A program made the translations under genes and the position numbers. From contig NZ_VWRQ01000030.1 in NCBI RefSeq assembly GCF_008635795.1, positions 1-64,000 of the forward strand: a stretch of 64,000 nucleotides of DNA. The letters are read 5' to 3'. The stretch comes from Paenibacillus tepidiphilus (lineage in GTDB: Bacteria; Bacillota; Bacilli; Paenibacillales; Paenibacillaceae). The notes beneath the pieces were generated by a model. That model was given only the letters and a program-made list of their open reading frames with translations, searched no databases and was not told the DNA's origin. How positions within the stretch are numbered: the first letter of the stretch is position 1; each line of letters begins with the position of its first letter. Shown here piece after piece: positions 11,124 to 19,618 of this stretch.

Positions 11124-12212
11124 ATGTGGAAAAAAGTGTTGCTGACGCTGTCCGGGTGCCTGGGAGCCTGGTCCGGATACTCGCTCTATCATGCAGCAGA
11201 AATAGGGTTCCCGGAAGGCATGGGGAAACTTGGGGATAGCTTGCCTGTGAACGGAAGCATTTTATTTACGGTGCTGGGTGCCATTATTTTTTTGATTGCA
11301 GGAACGTTATGCGCCGATTGGGGGGGCAGCAAGCTGCGCGAGGCTGTCGCGTACGTTGCACGCATTCCCATGGGCGAGCTGGCGGCGGGAGCGGCCGGAT
11401 TAACAGGCGGGCTCCTGCTGTCGCTCCTGCTCTACCCGGCGCTGTCCTGGCTTGGACAGGCTGGCGAACTTCTGCAAGTATTCGGGACGCTGCTGCTAGG
11501 TTATCTGGGCCTGAGAATCGCGCTGGAGAAACAGACGGAGCTTGCCTCCTTCTGGAACACCGGGCGCTGGGGACAGGCCGGCGAGCCGCAGGACCGGGGA
11601 CTCGAAGAACATAAGATTCTGGATACAAGCGTGATTATTGACGGTCGTATCGCCGATATCTGTAAAACCGGCTTTATCGAAGGGACGATTGTTATTCCCG
11701 AATTTGTGCTGGAGGAGCTGCAGCATATCGCCGATTCCTCAGATCTGCTCAAGCGCAACCGTGGCCGCCGGGGGCTCGATATCCTGAACAAAATCCAAAA
11801 GGAACTCGACGTGAAAGTGCTGATCTATGAGGGAGATTTCGAGGAAATCTCCGAGGTGGACAGCAAGCTGGTTAAGCTGGCCAAGGTACTGCACGGCAAG
11901 GTCGTGACCAATGACTTCAATTTGAACAAGGTATGCGAGCTGCAGGGGGTTTCCGTGCTCAATATCAACGATCTTGCCAATGCGGTTAAGCCTGTGGTGC
12001 TCCCCGGAGAAGAGATAATTGTCCAGGTCATCAAGGACGGCAAGGAACACGGCCAGGGTGTAGCTTATCTTGACGACGGAACGATGATCGTTGTAGAAGG
12101 CGGCAGGGATTACATCGGAACGACGATGGAGGTTCTGGTGACCAGCGTGCTGCAGACCTCGGCGGGCCGGATGATCTTCGCCAAGCCCAAGCTGCTCGAA
12201 AAGGCACAGTAA
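11124..12212 (+). CDS. membrane-anchored PIN/TRAM domain protein (YacL family)
   Basis: The 362-residue protein has four N-terminal transmembrane helices (within about 5-130), a PIN nuclease domain beginning at LDTSVIIDGRIADI (about 168) with further acidic residues (EELQ, TNDFNLNKV), and a C-terminal TRAM domain (about 290-350). PIN domains are Mg-dependent ribonucleases and TRAM binds RNA, so it is probably a membrane-bound RNase; the target is unknown. The start at 11124 has AAGGAGG about 11 nt upstream; the GTG at 11112 lies inside that site. Homologues sit beside ispD in Bacillus. Confidence 0.88.
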   Translation: MWKKVLLTLSGCLGAWSGYSLYHAAEIGFPEGMGKLGDSLPVNGSILFTVLGAIIFLIAGTLCADWGGSKLREAVAYVARIPMGELAAGAAGLTGGLLLSLLLYPALSWLGQAGELLQVFGTLLLGYLGLRIALEKQTELASFWNTGRWGQAGEPQDRGLEEHKILDTSVIIDGRIADICKTGFIEGTIVIPEFVLEELQHIADSSDLLKRNRGRRGLDILNKIQKELDVKVLIYEGDFEEISEVDSKLVKLAKVLHGKVVTNDFNLNKVCELQGVSVLNINDLANAVKPVVLPGEEIIVQVIKDGKEHGQGVAYLDDGTMIVVEGGRDYIGTTMEVLVTSVLQTSAGRMIFAKPKLLEKAQ

Positions 12213-12310
12213 AGCTTCTGCTGTAGCCCGCCCGCCGTGAAGAGGGCCTTGGAAATGCCCGGCAAACACGGTATGATGGGGATATACGGAAAGACAGGAG
12301 CCTATAACGA

Positions 12311-13003
12311 ATGTCAAACAGTGTAGGAGCCGTCATTGTGGCGGCGGGCAGAGGAACGCGCATGGGGACGGCGGAGAGCAAGCAGTATCTGAGGCTTGCG
12401 GACAAGCCGATCATCGCTCATACGCTTGAAGTATTTCAGCGGCATCCGCTCATCACTGAGATTGTGCTGGTAACGGGGGCCGAGGATGTGGAGCGCTGCC
12501 GGGAGTGGGTGCAGACCTACGGCCTGGATAAGGTAAAGGCGATCGTGACCGGAGGCTCCGAACGGCAATATTCCGTGCATCTGGGATTGCGTGAACTGGA
12601 CGCGGAGTGGGTAATGGTGCATGACGGTGTGAGGCCGTTTGTGGCCGCCGGGGAAATTGATGCATGCTATGCAAAAGCCAAGGAAACCGGGGCCTCCGTA
12701 CTGGCCGTTCCGGTCAAAGATACGATCAAGCAGGTGGACAAGGACGGAATGGTCGTCTCCACCCCCGATCGGCGAAGTCTGTGGGCGATCCAAACCCCGC
12801 AGACTTTTCGTCTGTCCGATCTGCTTGCAGCCTATGAGGCCGCCGAGCGGGAAGGATACCTGGGGACCGACGACTCCAGTCTGGCGGAACGCAGCGGGAT
12901 TCCCGTGGCCGTAGTGGAAGGCAGCTACCGCAATATCAAAATCACGACGCCGGAAGATCTGGAATATGCCGAATATACACAAGTGAAACAGGGGAGAGGT
13001 TAA
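12311..13003 (+). CDS. ispD: IspD, 2-C-methyl-D-erythritol 4-phosphate cytidylyltransferase
   Basis: IspD transfers CMP to MEP in the non-mevalonate isoprenoid pathway. The 230-residue sequence has the glycine-rich nucleotidyltransferase loop AAGRGTRMG (about 11-19), TGGSERQYSV (about 78-87), the MVHDGVRPF segment near 102-110 and the TPQTF stretch. ispF starts 3 bp after its stop, so the two consecutive pathway steps are tightly coupled. Confidence 0.95.
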   Translation: MSNSVGAVIVAAGRGTRMGTAESKQYLRLADKPIIAHTLEVFQRHPLITEIVLVTGAEDVERCREWVQTYGLDKVKAIVTGGSERQYSVHLGLRELDAEWVMVHDGVRPFVAAGEIDACYAKAKETGASVLAVPVKDTIKQVDKDGMVVSTPDRRSLWAIQTPQTFRLSDLLAAYEAAEREGYLGTDDSSLAERSGIPVAVVEGSYRNIKITTPEDLEYAEYTQVKQGRG

Positions 13004-13006
13004 AGC

Positions 13007-13495
13007 ATGATTGCAGTAGGACAAGGGTTTGACGTACACCAGCTGGTGGAAGGGAGACCGTGCATTATTGGCGGAGTCACCATTCCCTATGAGAAGGGGC
13101 TGCTTGGACATTCCGATGCGGATGTGCTGCTGCACGCAGTCAGCGACGCCATACTGGGCGCACTGGGACTCGGCGATATCGGACGTCATTTTCCCGATAC
13201 CGATCCGGCCTTTAAGGATGCCGACAGCCTGAAGCTGCTGGAGCATGTATGGGGCTTGGCCCGCGAGCGCGGTTACAAGCTCGGCAACATCGATTCGACC
13301 ATTATCGCCCAGAAGCCGAAGATGGCCCCTTACATTCCGCAGATGGCGGAGATTATCGCCCGCGCGCTGGAGGCGGACGTCGCCAAGGTTAACGTAAAGG
13401 CGACGACAACCGAGCAGCTTGGCTTCGCCGGCCGCGGCGAGGGAATTGCCGCGCAATCTATTGTCTGCCTGGTTCAAGATGTGATATCATCTTGA
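13007..13495 (+). CDS. ispF: IspF, 2-C-methyl-D-erythritol 2,4-cyclodiphosphate synthase
   Basis: IspF cyclises CDP-ME 2-phosphate. Its 162 residues match family length. The metal ligands are seen in GQGFDVHQL (Asp8, His10) and in the SDADVLLHAVSDAILGALGL segment (His near 44), and the C-terminal TTTEQLGFAGRGEGIAA binds the cytidine side. GGGAGAGG within the ispD end serves as ribosome binding site. It follows ispD directly. Confidence 0.96.
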   Translation: MIAVGQGFDVHQLVEGRPCIIGGVTIPYEKGLLGHSDADVLLHAVSDAILGALGLGDIGRHFPDTDPAFKDADSLKLLEHVWGLARERGYKLGNIDSTIIAQKPKMAPYIPQMAEIIARALEADVAKVNVKATTTEQLGFAGRGEGIAAQSIVCLVQDVISS

Positions 13496-13546
13496 GATGG
13501 CGTGAGAGCATCCTGAATTAACCATTATGGAAGCGGAGGGAATGAC

Positions 13547-15010
13547 ATGGCGGATCAAGTCCGGGTGCGTTACGCACCGAGCCCTACGGGACATTTACAT
13601 ATCGGCAATGCCAGAACGGCAATATTCAATTATCTGTTCGCCCGTAATCTGGGCGGCAAATTTATTATCCGGATTGAGGATACGGACATCAAGCGCAACA
13701 TCGCCGGCGGCGAAGAAAGCCAGCTGAAGTACTTGAAATGGCTGGGTGTCGACTGGGACGAGAGCGTGGATGTCGGCGGCGAATACGGCCCTTACCGCCA
13801 GACAGAGCGTCTGGACCTGTATAAGGTATACTGGCAGGATTTGCTGGACCGCGGCCTTGCTTACCGCTGCTACTGCACAGAGGAAGAGCTGGAAGCAGAA
13901 CGCGAGGAACAGACGGCGCGCGGCGAAACTCCGCGTTATTCCGGCAAACACCGCAACCTGACAGAAGAACAGCGGCTGGCCTTTGAAGCGGAAGGGCGCA
14001 TCGCCAGTATCCGGTTCCGGGTACCTGAAGACCGCACTTATACGTTCGATGATATGGTCAAGGGTCCTATTTCCTTTACGACCCAGGATATGGGCGACTT
14101 TGTCATTGTGAAGAAGGACGGTATTCCGACTTATAACTTCGCAGTAGCCGTTGATGACCATCTGATGGCAATCAGCCATGTGCTGCGCGGTGAAGACCAT
14201 ATTTCCAATACCCCGCGCCAGCTGATGATTTATGAAGCGCTGGGCTGGGAGGCGCCGCTCTTCGGGCATATGACGCTGATTGTCGGCGAGGACCACAAGA
14301 AGCTGAGTAAGCGCAATGAATCAATTATTCAATTCATCGAGCAATATGAGCAGCTCGGCTACCTGCCGGAAGCCTTGTTCAATTTCATTTCCCTGCTGGG
14401 CTGGTCGCCGGAAGGCGAGGAAGAGATCTTCACCCGGGAACAGCTGATCTCAATCTTTACAGCCGACCGGCTCTCCAAGAGCCCGGCGTTCTTCGATGCG
14501 AACAAGCTGGCGCATCTGAACAACCATTACATCAAGCACGCCGATCCGCAGCGGATAGCCGCGCTGGCTATTCCGCACCTGCAGAAGGCGGGCCGTCTGC
14601 CTGCCGAGCTGGACAATGAGCAGCAGGCATGGGCCGAAACGCTGGTGGCCCTGTATCAGGAACAGCTGACAGCCGCTTCCGATATTGTGAACCTGTCCGA
14701 GCTGTTCTTCCGCAGCCATGTGGAGCTGGATACCGAAGCGGCTCAGGTGCTGGCGGAAAGCCAGGTGAGTGAGGTGCTCTCGGCATTCCTCGCCAAGGTG
14801 GAAGCCACCGAAGACTTCACCGCCGCGAACATGGCGGTGCTGATCAAAGAGGTGCAGAAGGAAACCGGGCATAAAGGCAAAGCGCTGTTTATGCCGATCC
14901 GTGTCGCGCTGACCGGGCAGATGCATGGCCGGGATTTGAACGCGACGATTGCCCTTCTGGGACGCAGCCGTGTTATTGAACGGCTGAAATCGCAGATTAA
15001 AGGGGCTTAA
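13547..15010 (+). CDS. gltX: glutamyl-tRNA synthetase
   Basis: GltX charges tRNA-Glu, and in this group often tRNA-Gln as well, which an amidotransferase then corrects. The 487-residue class I synthetase has the APSPTGHLHIGNARTA signature (about 9-24, HIGH-type) and KLSKR (252-256, KMSKS-type), followed by the helical anticodon-binding domain. GCGGAGGG precedes the ATG. It heads the conserved gltX-cysE-cysS order but is separated from cysE by its own terminator, a new promoter and a T-box. Confidence 0.96.
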   Translation: MADQVRVRYAPSPTGHLHIGNARTAIFNYLFARNLGGKFIIRIEDTDIKRNIAGGEESQLKYLKWLGVDWDESVDVGGEYGPYRQTERLDLYKVYWQDLLDRGLAYRCYCTEEELEAEREEQTARGETPRYSGKHRNLTEEQRLAFEAEGRIASIRFRVPEDRTYTFDDMVKGPISFTTQDMGDFVIVKKDGIPTYNFAVAVDDHLMAISHVLRGEDHISNTPRQLMIYEALGWEAPLFGHMTLIVGEDHKKLSKRNESIIQFIEQYEQLGYLPEALFNFISLLGWSPEGEEEIFTREQLISIFTADRLSKSPAFFDANKLAHLNNHYIKHADPQRIAALAIPHLQKAGRLPAELDNEQQAWAETLVALYQEQLTAASDIVNLSELFFRSHVELDTEAAQVLAESQVSEVLSAFLAKVEATEDFTAANMAVLIKEVQKETGHKGKALFMPIRVALTGQMHGRDLNATIALLGRSRVIERLKSQIKGA

Positions 15011-15022
15011 TGGGCTCCTTGT

Positions 15023-15055
15023 GGCCTGACAAGTACTTGTCAGGCCATGGTCTTT
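15023..15055 (+). terminator. gltX terminator, a perfect 26-bp palindrome
   Basis: TGGCCTGACAAGT is followed immediately by its exact reverse complement (to about 15048), then TGGTCTTTT. The right arm includes TTGTCA, which also serves as the -35 element of the next promoter. Confidence 0.85.
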
Positions 15056-15065
15056 TCGCTAAGAT
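15037..15065 (+). promoter_or_regulatory. promoter of the cysE-cysS T-box transcript
   Basis: TTGTCA (15037-15042), a 17-bp spacer and TAAGAT (15060-15065) form a sigma-A-like promoter just upstream of the T-box leader. Its -35 lies in the right arm of the gltX terminator stem. Confidence 0.7.
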
Positions 15066-15071
15066 AGAAGA

Positions 15072-15379
15072 TATTCAACAGCTGTGATCAGGAGAAGTAC
15101 GCGACTGTATCGGGCAATTTCCAGAGAGAATAACCGCCAGAGGATTTCCGTGGCAGGCTGAGAGTTATTCATTTGTCCGCGCCGAACATGCGCCTGTGAG
15201 CTGCGGGGCTGAGCCATCCTTAACCGGAGGTTAGGCGTCGCCGGAACGTTGCCGTTATAGACGAACAAGTGGGATGAGGCTGGCTGATGCCGGTATATCG
15301 GCCGGGCTACAGTGTCATCCAAGCAGAGTGGAACCGCGGTTACACGCCTCTGCAGCATAAGCTGCAGGGGCGTTTTTTG
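15072..15379 (+). promoter_or_regulatory. T-box riboswitch, cysteine type
   Basis: A full T-box leader is visible. Stem I contains the AGTA S-turn near 15095, the AGAGAG bulge near 15125 and the GGCTGAGAG apical stretch. The specifier loop GAACA-TGC-GCC has TGC, a Cys codon, at 15189-15191. The T-box core AGAGTGGAACCGCGGT at 15325-15340 would bind uncharged tRNA 3' ends. The terminator ACGCCTCTGCAGC/GCTGCAGGGGCGT followed by TTTTTTG spans 15344-15379. It predicts that uncharged tRNA-Cys allows read-through into cysE and cysS, which supply and use cysteine. The rest of the 566-bp gap to cysE holds a hairpin repeat and no further gene. Confidence 0.93.
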
Positions 15380-15406
15380 TTTGTGTTGCTCCACCAGCAA
15401 GGAGTA

Positions 15407-15463
15407 GGGGTCCCCGCAAAGCAACTGATTCGGCATCTTTACACAGGCAGCTTTGCGGGGGCC
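15407..15463 (+). repeat. dispersed hairpin repeat, copy B
   Basis: GGGGTCCCCGCAAAGCAACT begins the element. CCCCGCAAAGC (15412-15422) pairs perfectly with GCTTTGCGGGG (15450-15460). No T-tract follows, and the copy lies inside the leader between the T-box terminator and cysE, so any read-through transcript would contain this hairpin. See copies A (10410) and C (62587). Confidence 0.7.
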
Positions 15464-15576
15464 TGGAACCGCCCAAGGCCCGCGGCATACATATAGAGAG
15501 AGCGGGCCCGTGACAATACCTTCCCTGGCGCACCTGTTCACAGGAGGAGGGAAGCTGAAAGAAGAGGGGAACCGTG

Positions 15577-16269
15577 ATGTTTAAGCATATCAAGTCGGAC
15601 ATTCGGGCAGTATTCGACAACGATCCTGCCGCACGCAGCACGTTTGAGGTTGTTTTTACCTATGCCGGCCTTCATGCGATCTGGGCCCACCGGATGGCCC
15701 ACCGCTTCTTTAAGCGCCGGTGGTTCACGGTTGCCCGCATGATCTCACAGTTCAGCCGCTTCATGACCGGTGTGGAGATTCATCCCGGAGCGGTCATCGG
15801 CAAACGTCTCTTTATCGACCACGGTATGGGGATTGTCATCGGTGAAACCTGCGAAATCGGCGACGATGTAATCATCTATCAGGGAGTGACCCTTGGCGGG
15901 ACTGGTAAGGAAAAGGGCAAGCGCCATCCTACCATCGGGAACAATGTGGTTATTGGTTCAGGCGCTAAGGTACTGGGATCGTTCCGGATCGGCGATAATT
16001 GTAATATCGGTTCTAATAGTGTTGTTCTGCGCGAGGTACCGAGCAATTCCACGGTGGTCGGCAACCCCGGCCGCATCGTGAAGCGTAACGGCGAGCGGGT
16101 ATCCGACCGGCTGGATCATACGAAGATGCCGGACCCGCTCATTGATACGCTGCGTTTCCTGCAGAAAGAGATTGAGGAGCTCCGGGAGCAGATTGGGCAC
16201 GAAGACAAGCAGAAGGCTGATGAGCGCCGGCTGGAAAGCCTGCAATACCTGGGGGATTATGAAATATAG
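15577..16269 (+). CDS. cysE: serine O-acetyltransferase
   Basis: CysE acetylates L-serine to O-acetylserine, the committed step of cysteine synthesis. The 230-residue protein has an N-terminal helical region and a left-handed beta helix of hexapeptide repeats (about 65-165: IHPGAVIG, IDHGMGIVIGET, GVTLGGTG, HPTIGNNVVIG). ATG 15577 follows AGAGGGG and is preferred to the GTG one codon before. It is under the Cys T-box together with cysS. The C-terminal tail is charged and longer than the core fold needs. Confidence 0.95.
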   Translation: MFKHIKSDIRAVFDNDPAARSTFEVVFTYAGLHAIWAHRMAHRFFKRRWFTVARMISQFSRFMTGVEIHPGAVIGKRLFIDHGMGIVIGETCEIGDDVIIYQGVTLGGTGKEKGKRHPTIGNNVVIGSGAKVLGSFRIGDNCNIGSNSVVLREVPSNSTVVGNPGRIVKRNGERVSDRLDHTKMPDPLIDTLRFLQKEIEELREQIGHEDKQKADERRLESLQYLGDYEI

Positions 16270-16328
16270 GATTATAGAATACAGATCTGAAACCGGATAG
16301 CCGGACAACAGAAAGGATTGGGAAGAGC

Positions 16329-17735
16329 ATGGCATTGCAAATTTACAACACAATGACGCGGGGCAAGGAAGCATTTGTTCCGCTGGAACCGGGCAAAGTC
16401 AAGATGTACGTATGCGGACCAACCGTATACGGGTATATGCATATCGGGAATGCCAGACCGGTCATTGTGTTTGATACCGTACGCAATTACTTGGAGTCAA
16501 TCGGCTACGAGGTGCGGTATGTCACGAATTTTACGGATGTAGATGATAAAATGATCCGCAAAGCGGAAGAGATGAACATCACAGTGGCCGATGTCGCGGA
16601 AATGTTCATCAAAGCTTACGAAGAAGACATCGCCGGGCTGGGCGTAAAGCCGGCAAGCCTGAACCCGCGGGTTACCGAGAGTATGGGGACGATTGTCGAT
16701 TTTATCAAAGAGCTTGAAGACAAGGGCTATGCCTATGAAAATGGAGGCGATGTCTTTTACCGGACCGCCAAGTTCGCGGATTACGGCAAGCTTTCCCGTC
16801 AAAATCTGGAGGAACTGCAATTCGGTATCCGGGTGGAGGTCGACGCACGCAAAGAGAATCCGGAGGACTTTGTACTCTGGAAAGCAGCGAAGCCGGGCGA
16901 GGTGCATTGGGACAGCCCATGGGGACAGGGACGTCCCGGCTGGCATATTGAATGCTCGGCGATGGCCCGCGAATATCTTGGCGATACGATGGATATTCAC
17001 GGCGGCGGTGTCGATCTGCAATTCCCGCATCATGAGTGCGAATGCGCCCAGACGGAAGCGCTGACGGGCAAGCCGCTCTCCAACTATTGGATGCATAATG
17101 CATTCCTCAATATCGGGGACGAGAAAATGTCGAAGTCGCTGGGCAATGGCCTGCTTGTAAAGGATATCCGCCAGCGCTTCAAGGCGGGTGTGCTACGCTA
17201 TTTCATGCTGTCTACCCACTACCGCAATCCGCTGAATTTCACGGAAGAAGCGCTGCAATCCGCCGAGAAGAGCGCGGAGCGCATCGCGCTTGCCGTAAGC
17301 AATGTGCAGCACCGGCTGGAGCTTGCCGGAACGGAGCAAGCGGATACGGCGCGCACGGAGCTGACAGATAAGATCGCCTCCATTCTTGAGGCCTATCACA
17401 GCAAGATGCAGGATGACTTCAATACGCCAGACGCTATTACCGCTGTGTTTGATTGGGTGAAGCTTGCCAATCAGACGCTGACGGAAGAGGGTGCAGGACG
17501 TGCTGATTTTGCCGCACTGCTTGAAGCGTTTGCCGTCATGAACAGCGTGCTGGGACTAGTGCCAGCTCAGGAGGAAGAGGCTGCCGGGGAAGAAATCGAG
17601 CGTCTGATCGCCGAACGGACGGAAGCGCGCAAGAATAAGAATTGGGCACGCTCCGATGAAATCCGCGATCAGCTGAACGCAATGGGCATTCTGCTGGAGG
17701 ATACGCCGCAGGGCATCCGGTGGCGGCGCAAATGA
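16329..17735 (+). CDS. cysS: cysteinyl-tRNA synthetase
   Basis: CysS charges tRNA-Cys. The 468-residue class I enzyme shows the zinc cysteine in YVCGPTVYGYMHIGNARP (about 27-44, HIGH-type HIGN), the zinc-site WHIECSAMA and HHECECAQTE segments, and MSKSLGN (about 266-272). It is monocistronic with cysE under the Cys T-box, which fits feedback by uncharged tRNA-Cys. Its TGA overlaps the ATG of mrnC. Confidence 0.96.
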   Translation: MALQIYNTMTRGKEAFVPLEPGKVKMYVCGPTVYGYMHIGNARPVIVFDTVRNYLESIGYEVRYVTNFTDVDDKMIRKAEEMNITVADVAEMFIKAYEEDIAGLGVKPASLNPRVTESMGTIVDFIKELEDKGYAYENGGDVFYRTAKFADYGKLSRQNLEELQFGIRVEVDARKENPEDFVLWKAAKPGEVHWDSPWGQGRPGWHIECSAMAREYLGDTMDIHGGGVDLQFPHHECECAQTEALTGKPLSNYWMHNAFLNIGDEKMSKSLGNGLLVKDIRQRFKAGVLRYFMLSTHYRNPLNFTEEALQSAEKSAERIALAVSNVQHRLELAGTEQADTARTELTDKIASILEAYHSKMQDDFNTPDAITAVFDWVKLANQTLTEEGAGRADFAALLEAFAVMNSVLGLVPAQEEEAAGEEIERLIAERTEARKNKNWARSDEIRDQLNAMGILLEDTPQGIRWRRK

Positions 17736-18169
17736 GCGGGGCATTCAAGCCGGAGGAGGCCTGGTTTCCGTACAGCCCCTCCAAGCCGGCCCATCTGCTG
17801 CCCCCGATTGTGCTGGCTTACGCCGGGGATGCCATTTATGAGGTTGCTGTGCGCCAATATCTGATTTCGCTGCCCAATCTCCGGCCGAATCACTTGCACC
17901 GCTCAGCGACCGGTTTGGTGTCGGCCAAAGCCCAGAGCACGATTCTGGCCTTGCTGGAACCACAGCTCACCGAAGATGAGCGGGACATTGTCCGTAAAGG
18001 CCGCAACGCCAAATCCGGGACAATTCCCAAGAACGCCGATGTGCTGGAATACCGGCATGCTACTGCTTTTGAGTGCCTGATCGGGTATTTATATTATACG
18101 GGTCAGCTGGTACGAATTCAGGAGCTTGTTCAGGGCAGCATAGAGCATATGATGAACCGGCCTAAATAA
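17732..18169 (+). CDS. mrnC: Mini-ribonuclease III
   Basis: Mini-III is an RNase III catalytic domain without the dsRNA-binding domain and matures 23S rRNA in Bacillus. The 145-residue protein has the RNase III-like helix LAYAGDAIYEVAVRQYL with the acidic active-site Asp and the later ECLIGYLY glutamate. The ATG overlaps the cysS stop (ATGA), suggesting translational coupling; an upstream GTG is possible but lacks a good ribosome binding site. Confidence 0.93.
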   Translation: MSGAFKPEEAWFPYSPSKPAHLLPPIVLAYAGDAIYEVAVRQYLISLPNLRPNHLHRSATGLVSAKAQSTILALLEPQLTEDERDIVRKGRNAKSGTIPKNADVLEYRHATAFECLIGYLYYTGQLVRIQELVQGSIEHMMNRPK

Positions 18170-18199
18170 GGCCTTGGAAGATAGAACAGGAGGCATGAC

Positions 18200-18961
18200 A
18201 TGGAAGAACCAAGAACAGAAGAAGAGGTGCTGGCCGGCAAGCATTCGGTGCTTGAGGCACTGCGCGCCGGCCGGACGCTGAATAAGATATGGGTGGCCGA
18301 AACCGCCCAGAAGCACCTAACCGCACCGATTGTCGCCGAAGCGCGCAAGGCGGGTATTGTTATTCAATATGTGGACAAGCGCAAGCTGGATCAGCTGGCT
18401 CCGGGAGTACAGCACCAGGGAGTCGTTGCCCAGGTGGCGCCGTTCGCCTACGCCGAGGTGGAGGATATCCTGGCTGCTGCTGAAGCCAAGGGCGAACCGC
18501 CGTTTCTGATTCTGCTGGATGAAATTGAAGACCCGCATAACCTGGGCTCTATATTGCGTACCGCCGATTGCACCGGTGTACACGGAGTTATCGTTCCGAA
18601 ACGCCGCTCCGCGCAGATTACAGCCACCGTCTCCAAGACCTCCGCAGGAGCGGTTGAATATGTGCCTGTGGCCCGCGTGACTAATCTGGGCCAGACCATC
18701 GACCGTTTGAAGGAGCGGGGGATCTGGGTTGTAGGCACGGATGTCGATACTGACCAGAACCTGTACGACTCCGACATTTTCAGCGGACCAGTAGCGGTTG
18801 TCATCGGCAATGAGAACAAAGGGATGGGCCGTTTGATCCGCGAGAAATGCGATGTGCTGCTGAAGCTTCCGATGGCTGGCCGAATTAATTCCCTCAATGC
18901 TTCTGTCGCAGCAGGTGTAGTAATGTATGAAGTTCTCCGCCGCCGTCACCGGCAGGAATAG
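18200..18961 (+). CDS. rlmB: 23S rRNA (guanosine-2'-O-)-methyltransferase, RlmB/TrmH family
   Basis: This SPOUT-class enzyme methylates a 23S rRNA ribose. It has an N-terminal substrate-binding domain (about 10-85, beginning at LAGKHSVLEAL) and the trefoil-knot domain with the three SpoU motifs NLGSILRTAD, VIGNENKGM and INSLNASVAAGV. The 253 residues match the family. AGGAGG lies before the ATG, 30 bp after mrnC, and it ends 2 bp before the next gene. Confidence 0.94.
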   Translation: MEEPRTEEEVLAGKHSVLEALRAGRTLNKIWVAETAQKHLTAPIVAEARKAGIVIQYVDKRKLDQLAPGVQHQGVVAQVAPFAYAEVEDILAAAEAKGEPPFLILLDEIEDPHNLGSILRTADCTGVHGVIVPKRRSAQITATVSKTSAGAVEYVPVARVTNLGQTIDRLKERGIWVVGTDVDTDQNLYDSDIFSGPVAVVIGNENKGMGRLIREKCDVLLKLPMAGRINSLNASVAAGVVMYEVLRRRHRQE

Positions 18962-18963
18962 CG

Positions 18964-19485
18964 ATGGCTGACTGGCGGGACGTGCTGCTTGTCGATGGGT
19001 ACAATATGATCGGCGGCTGGTCCGAGCTTGCAGAGCTGGCGCTGATCGGCATGCAGGAGGCGCGTGACCGGCTGCTGGATCTCCTGGCCGATTATCAGGC
19101 GTTCTCCGGACGGCGCGTCATTGCCGTGTTCGATGCCTACCGTGTCCCGGGGCTTGGCCGGTCGTTCGTCCAAGGCAAGGTTCAGGTCTACTTCACCAAG
19201 GAGAAGGAAACCGCGGATGAATGTATCGAACGGCTGGTGGGTGAGTACAGTCACCGGCGCCGGCAGATTTATGTGGCCACCAGCGATTTTGTGGAGCAGC
19301 ATGTGATTTTCGCCCAAGGTGCGCTGCGGATATCGGCCAGAGAACTCAGGCTGGAAATCGCAGAGTGCCAGAAGCAGGTGTCCAAAGCGCTTGAACCCAA
19401 GAGTATCGGCGAGAAGCGTCATTCGCTGGGGGATAAGCTGCCGCCGGAGATGCGTAAACGGCTGGAGGATTGGCGAAGACAATGA
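18964..19485 (+). CDS. rae1: Rae1/YacP, ribosome-associated NYN endoribonuclease
   Basis: The 173-residue protein is a NYN/PIN-like nuclease that in Bacillus cleaves mRNA in the ribosomal A site. The signature LLVDGYNMIGGW (about 8-19) carries the first catalytic Asp, with further acidic residues in VFDAYR, ADECIERL and VATSDFVEQ. It starts 2 bp after rlmB, so the two are translated together. The order mrnC-rlmB-rae1-sigH is the normal one in this phylum. Confidence 0.92.
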   Translation: MADWRDVLLVDGYNMIGGWSELAELALIGMQEARDRLLDLLADYQAFSGRRVIAVFDAYRVPGLGRSFVQGKVQVYFTKEKETADECIERLVGEYSHRRRQIYVATSDFVEQHVIFAQGALRISARELRLEIAECQKQVSKALEPKSIGEKRHSLGDKLPPEMRKRLEDWRRQ

Positions 19486-19530
19486 AATACCATAAAATGT
19501 TATTGAAGATTGTTTTTGGACAAAATTCGG

Positions 19531-19560
19531 TTGACGGTGTAAGGTGACATAATATATACT
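19531..19560 (+). promoter_or_regulatory. sigH promoter
   Basis: TTGACG (19531-19536), 18 bp and TATACT (19555-19560) form a sigma-A-type promoter, with an overlapping TATATA alternative. It allows sigH to be expressed apart from rlmB-rae1. The AT-rich flank would suit AbrB-type repression, but no motif proves that. Confidence 0.75.
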
Positions 19561-19618
19561 AACTTTATATTTCGCGAAGTAACGGGGATGTCTTGCGTTG
19601 CAGCCGGGGGGATTCTTG

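Noticed and set aside
15059..15541. 160-codon minus-strand frame in the gltX-cysE gap
   Set aside because: It is antisense to a clear T-box leader, and its product has no recognisable features.
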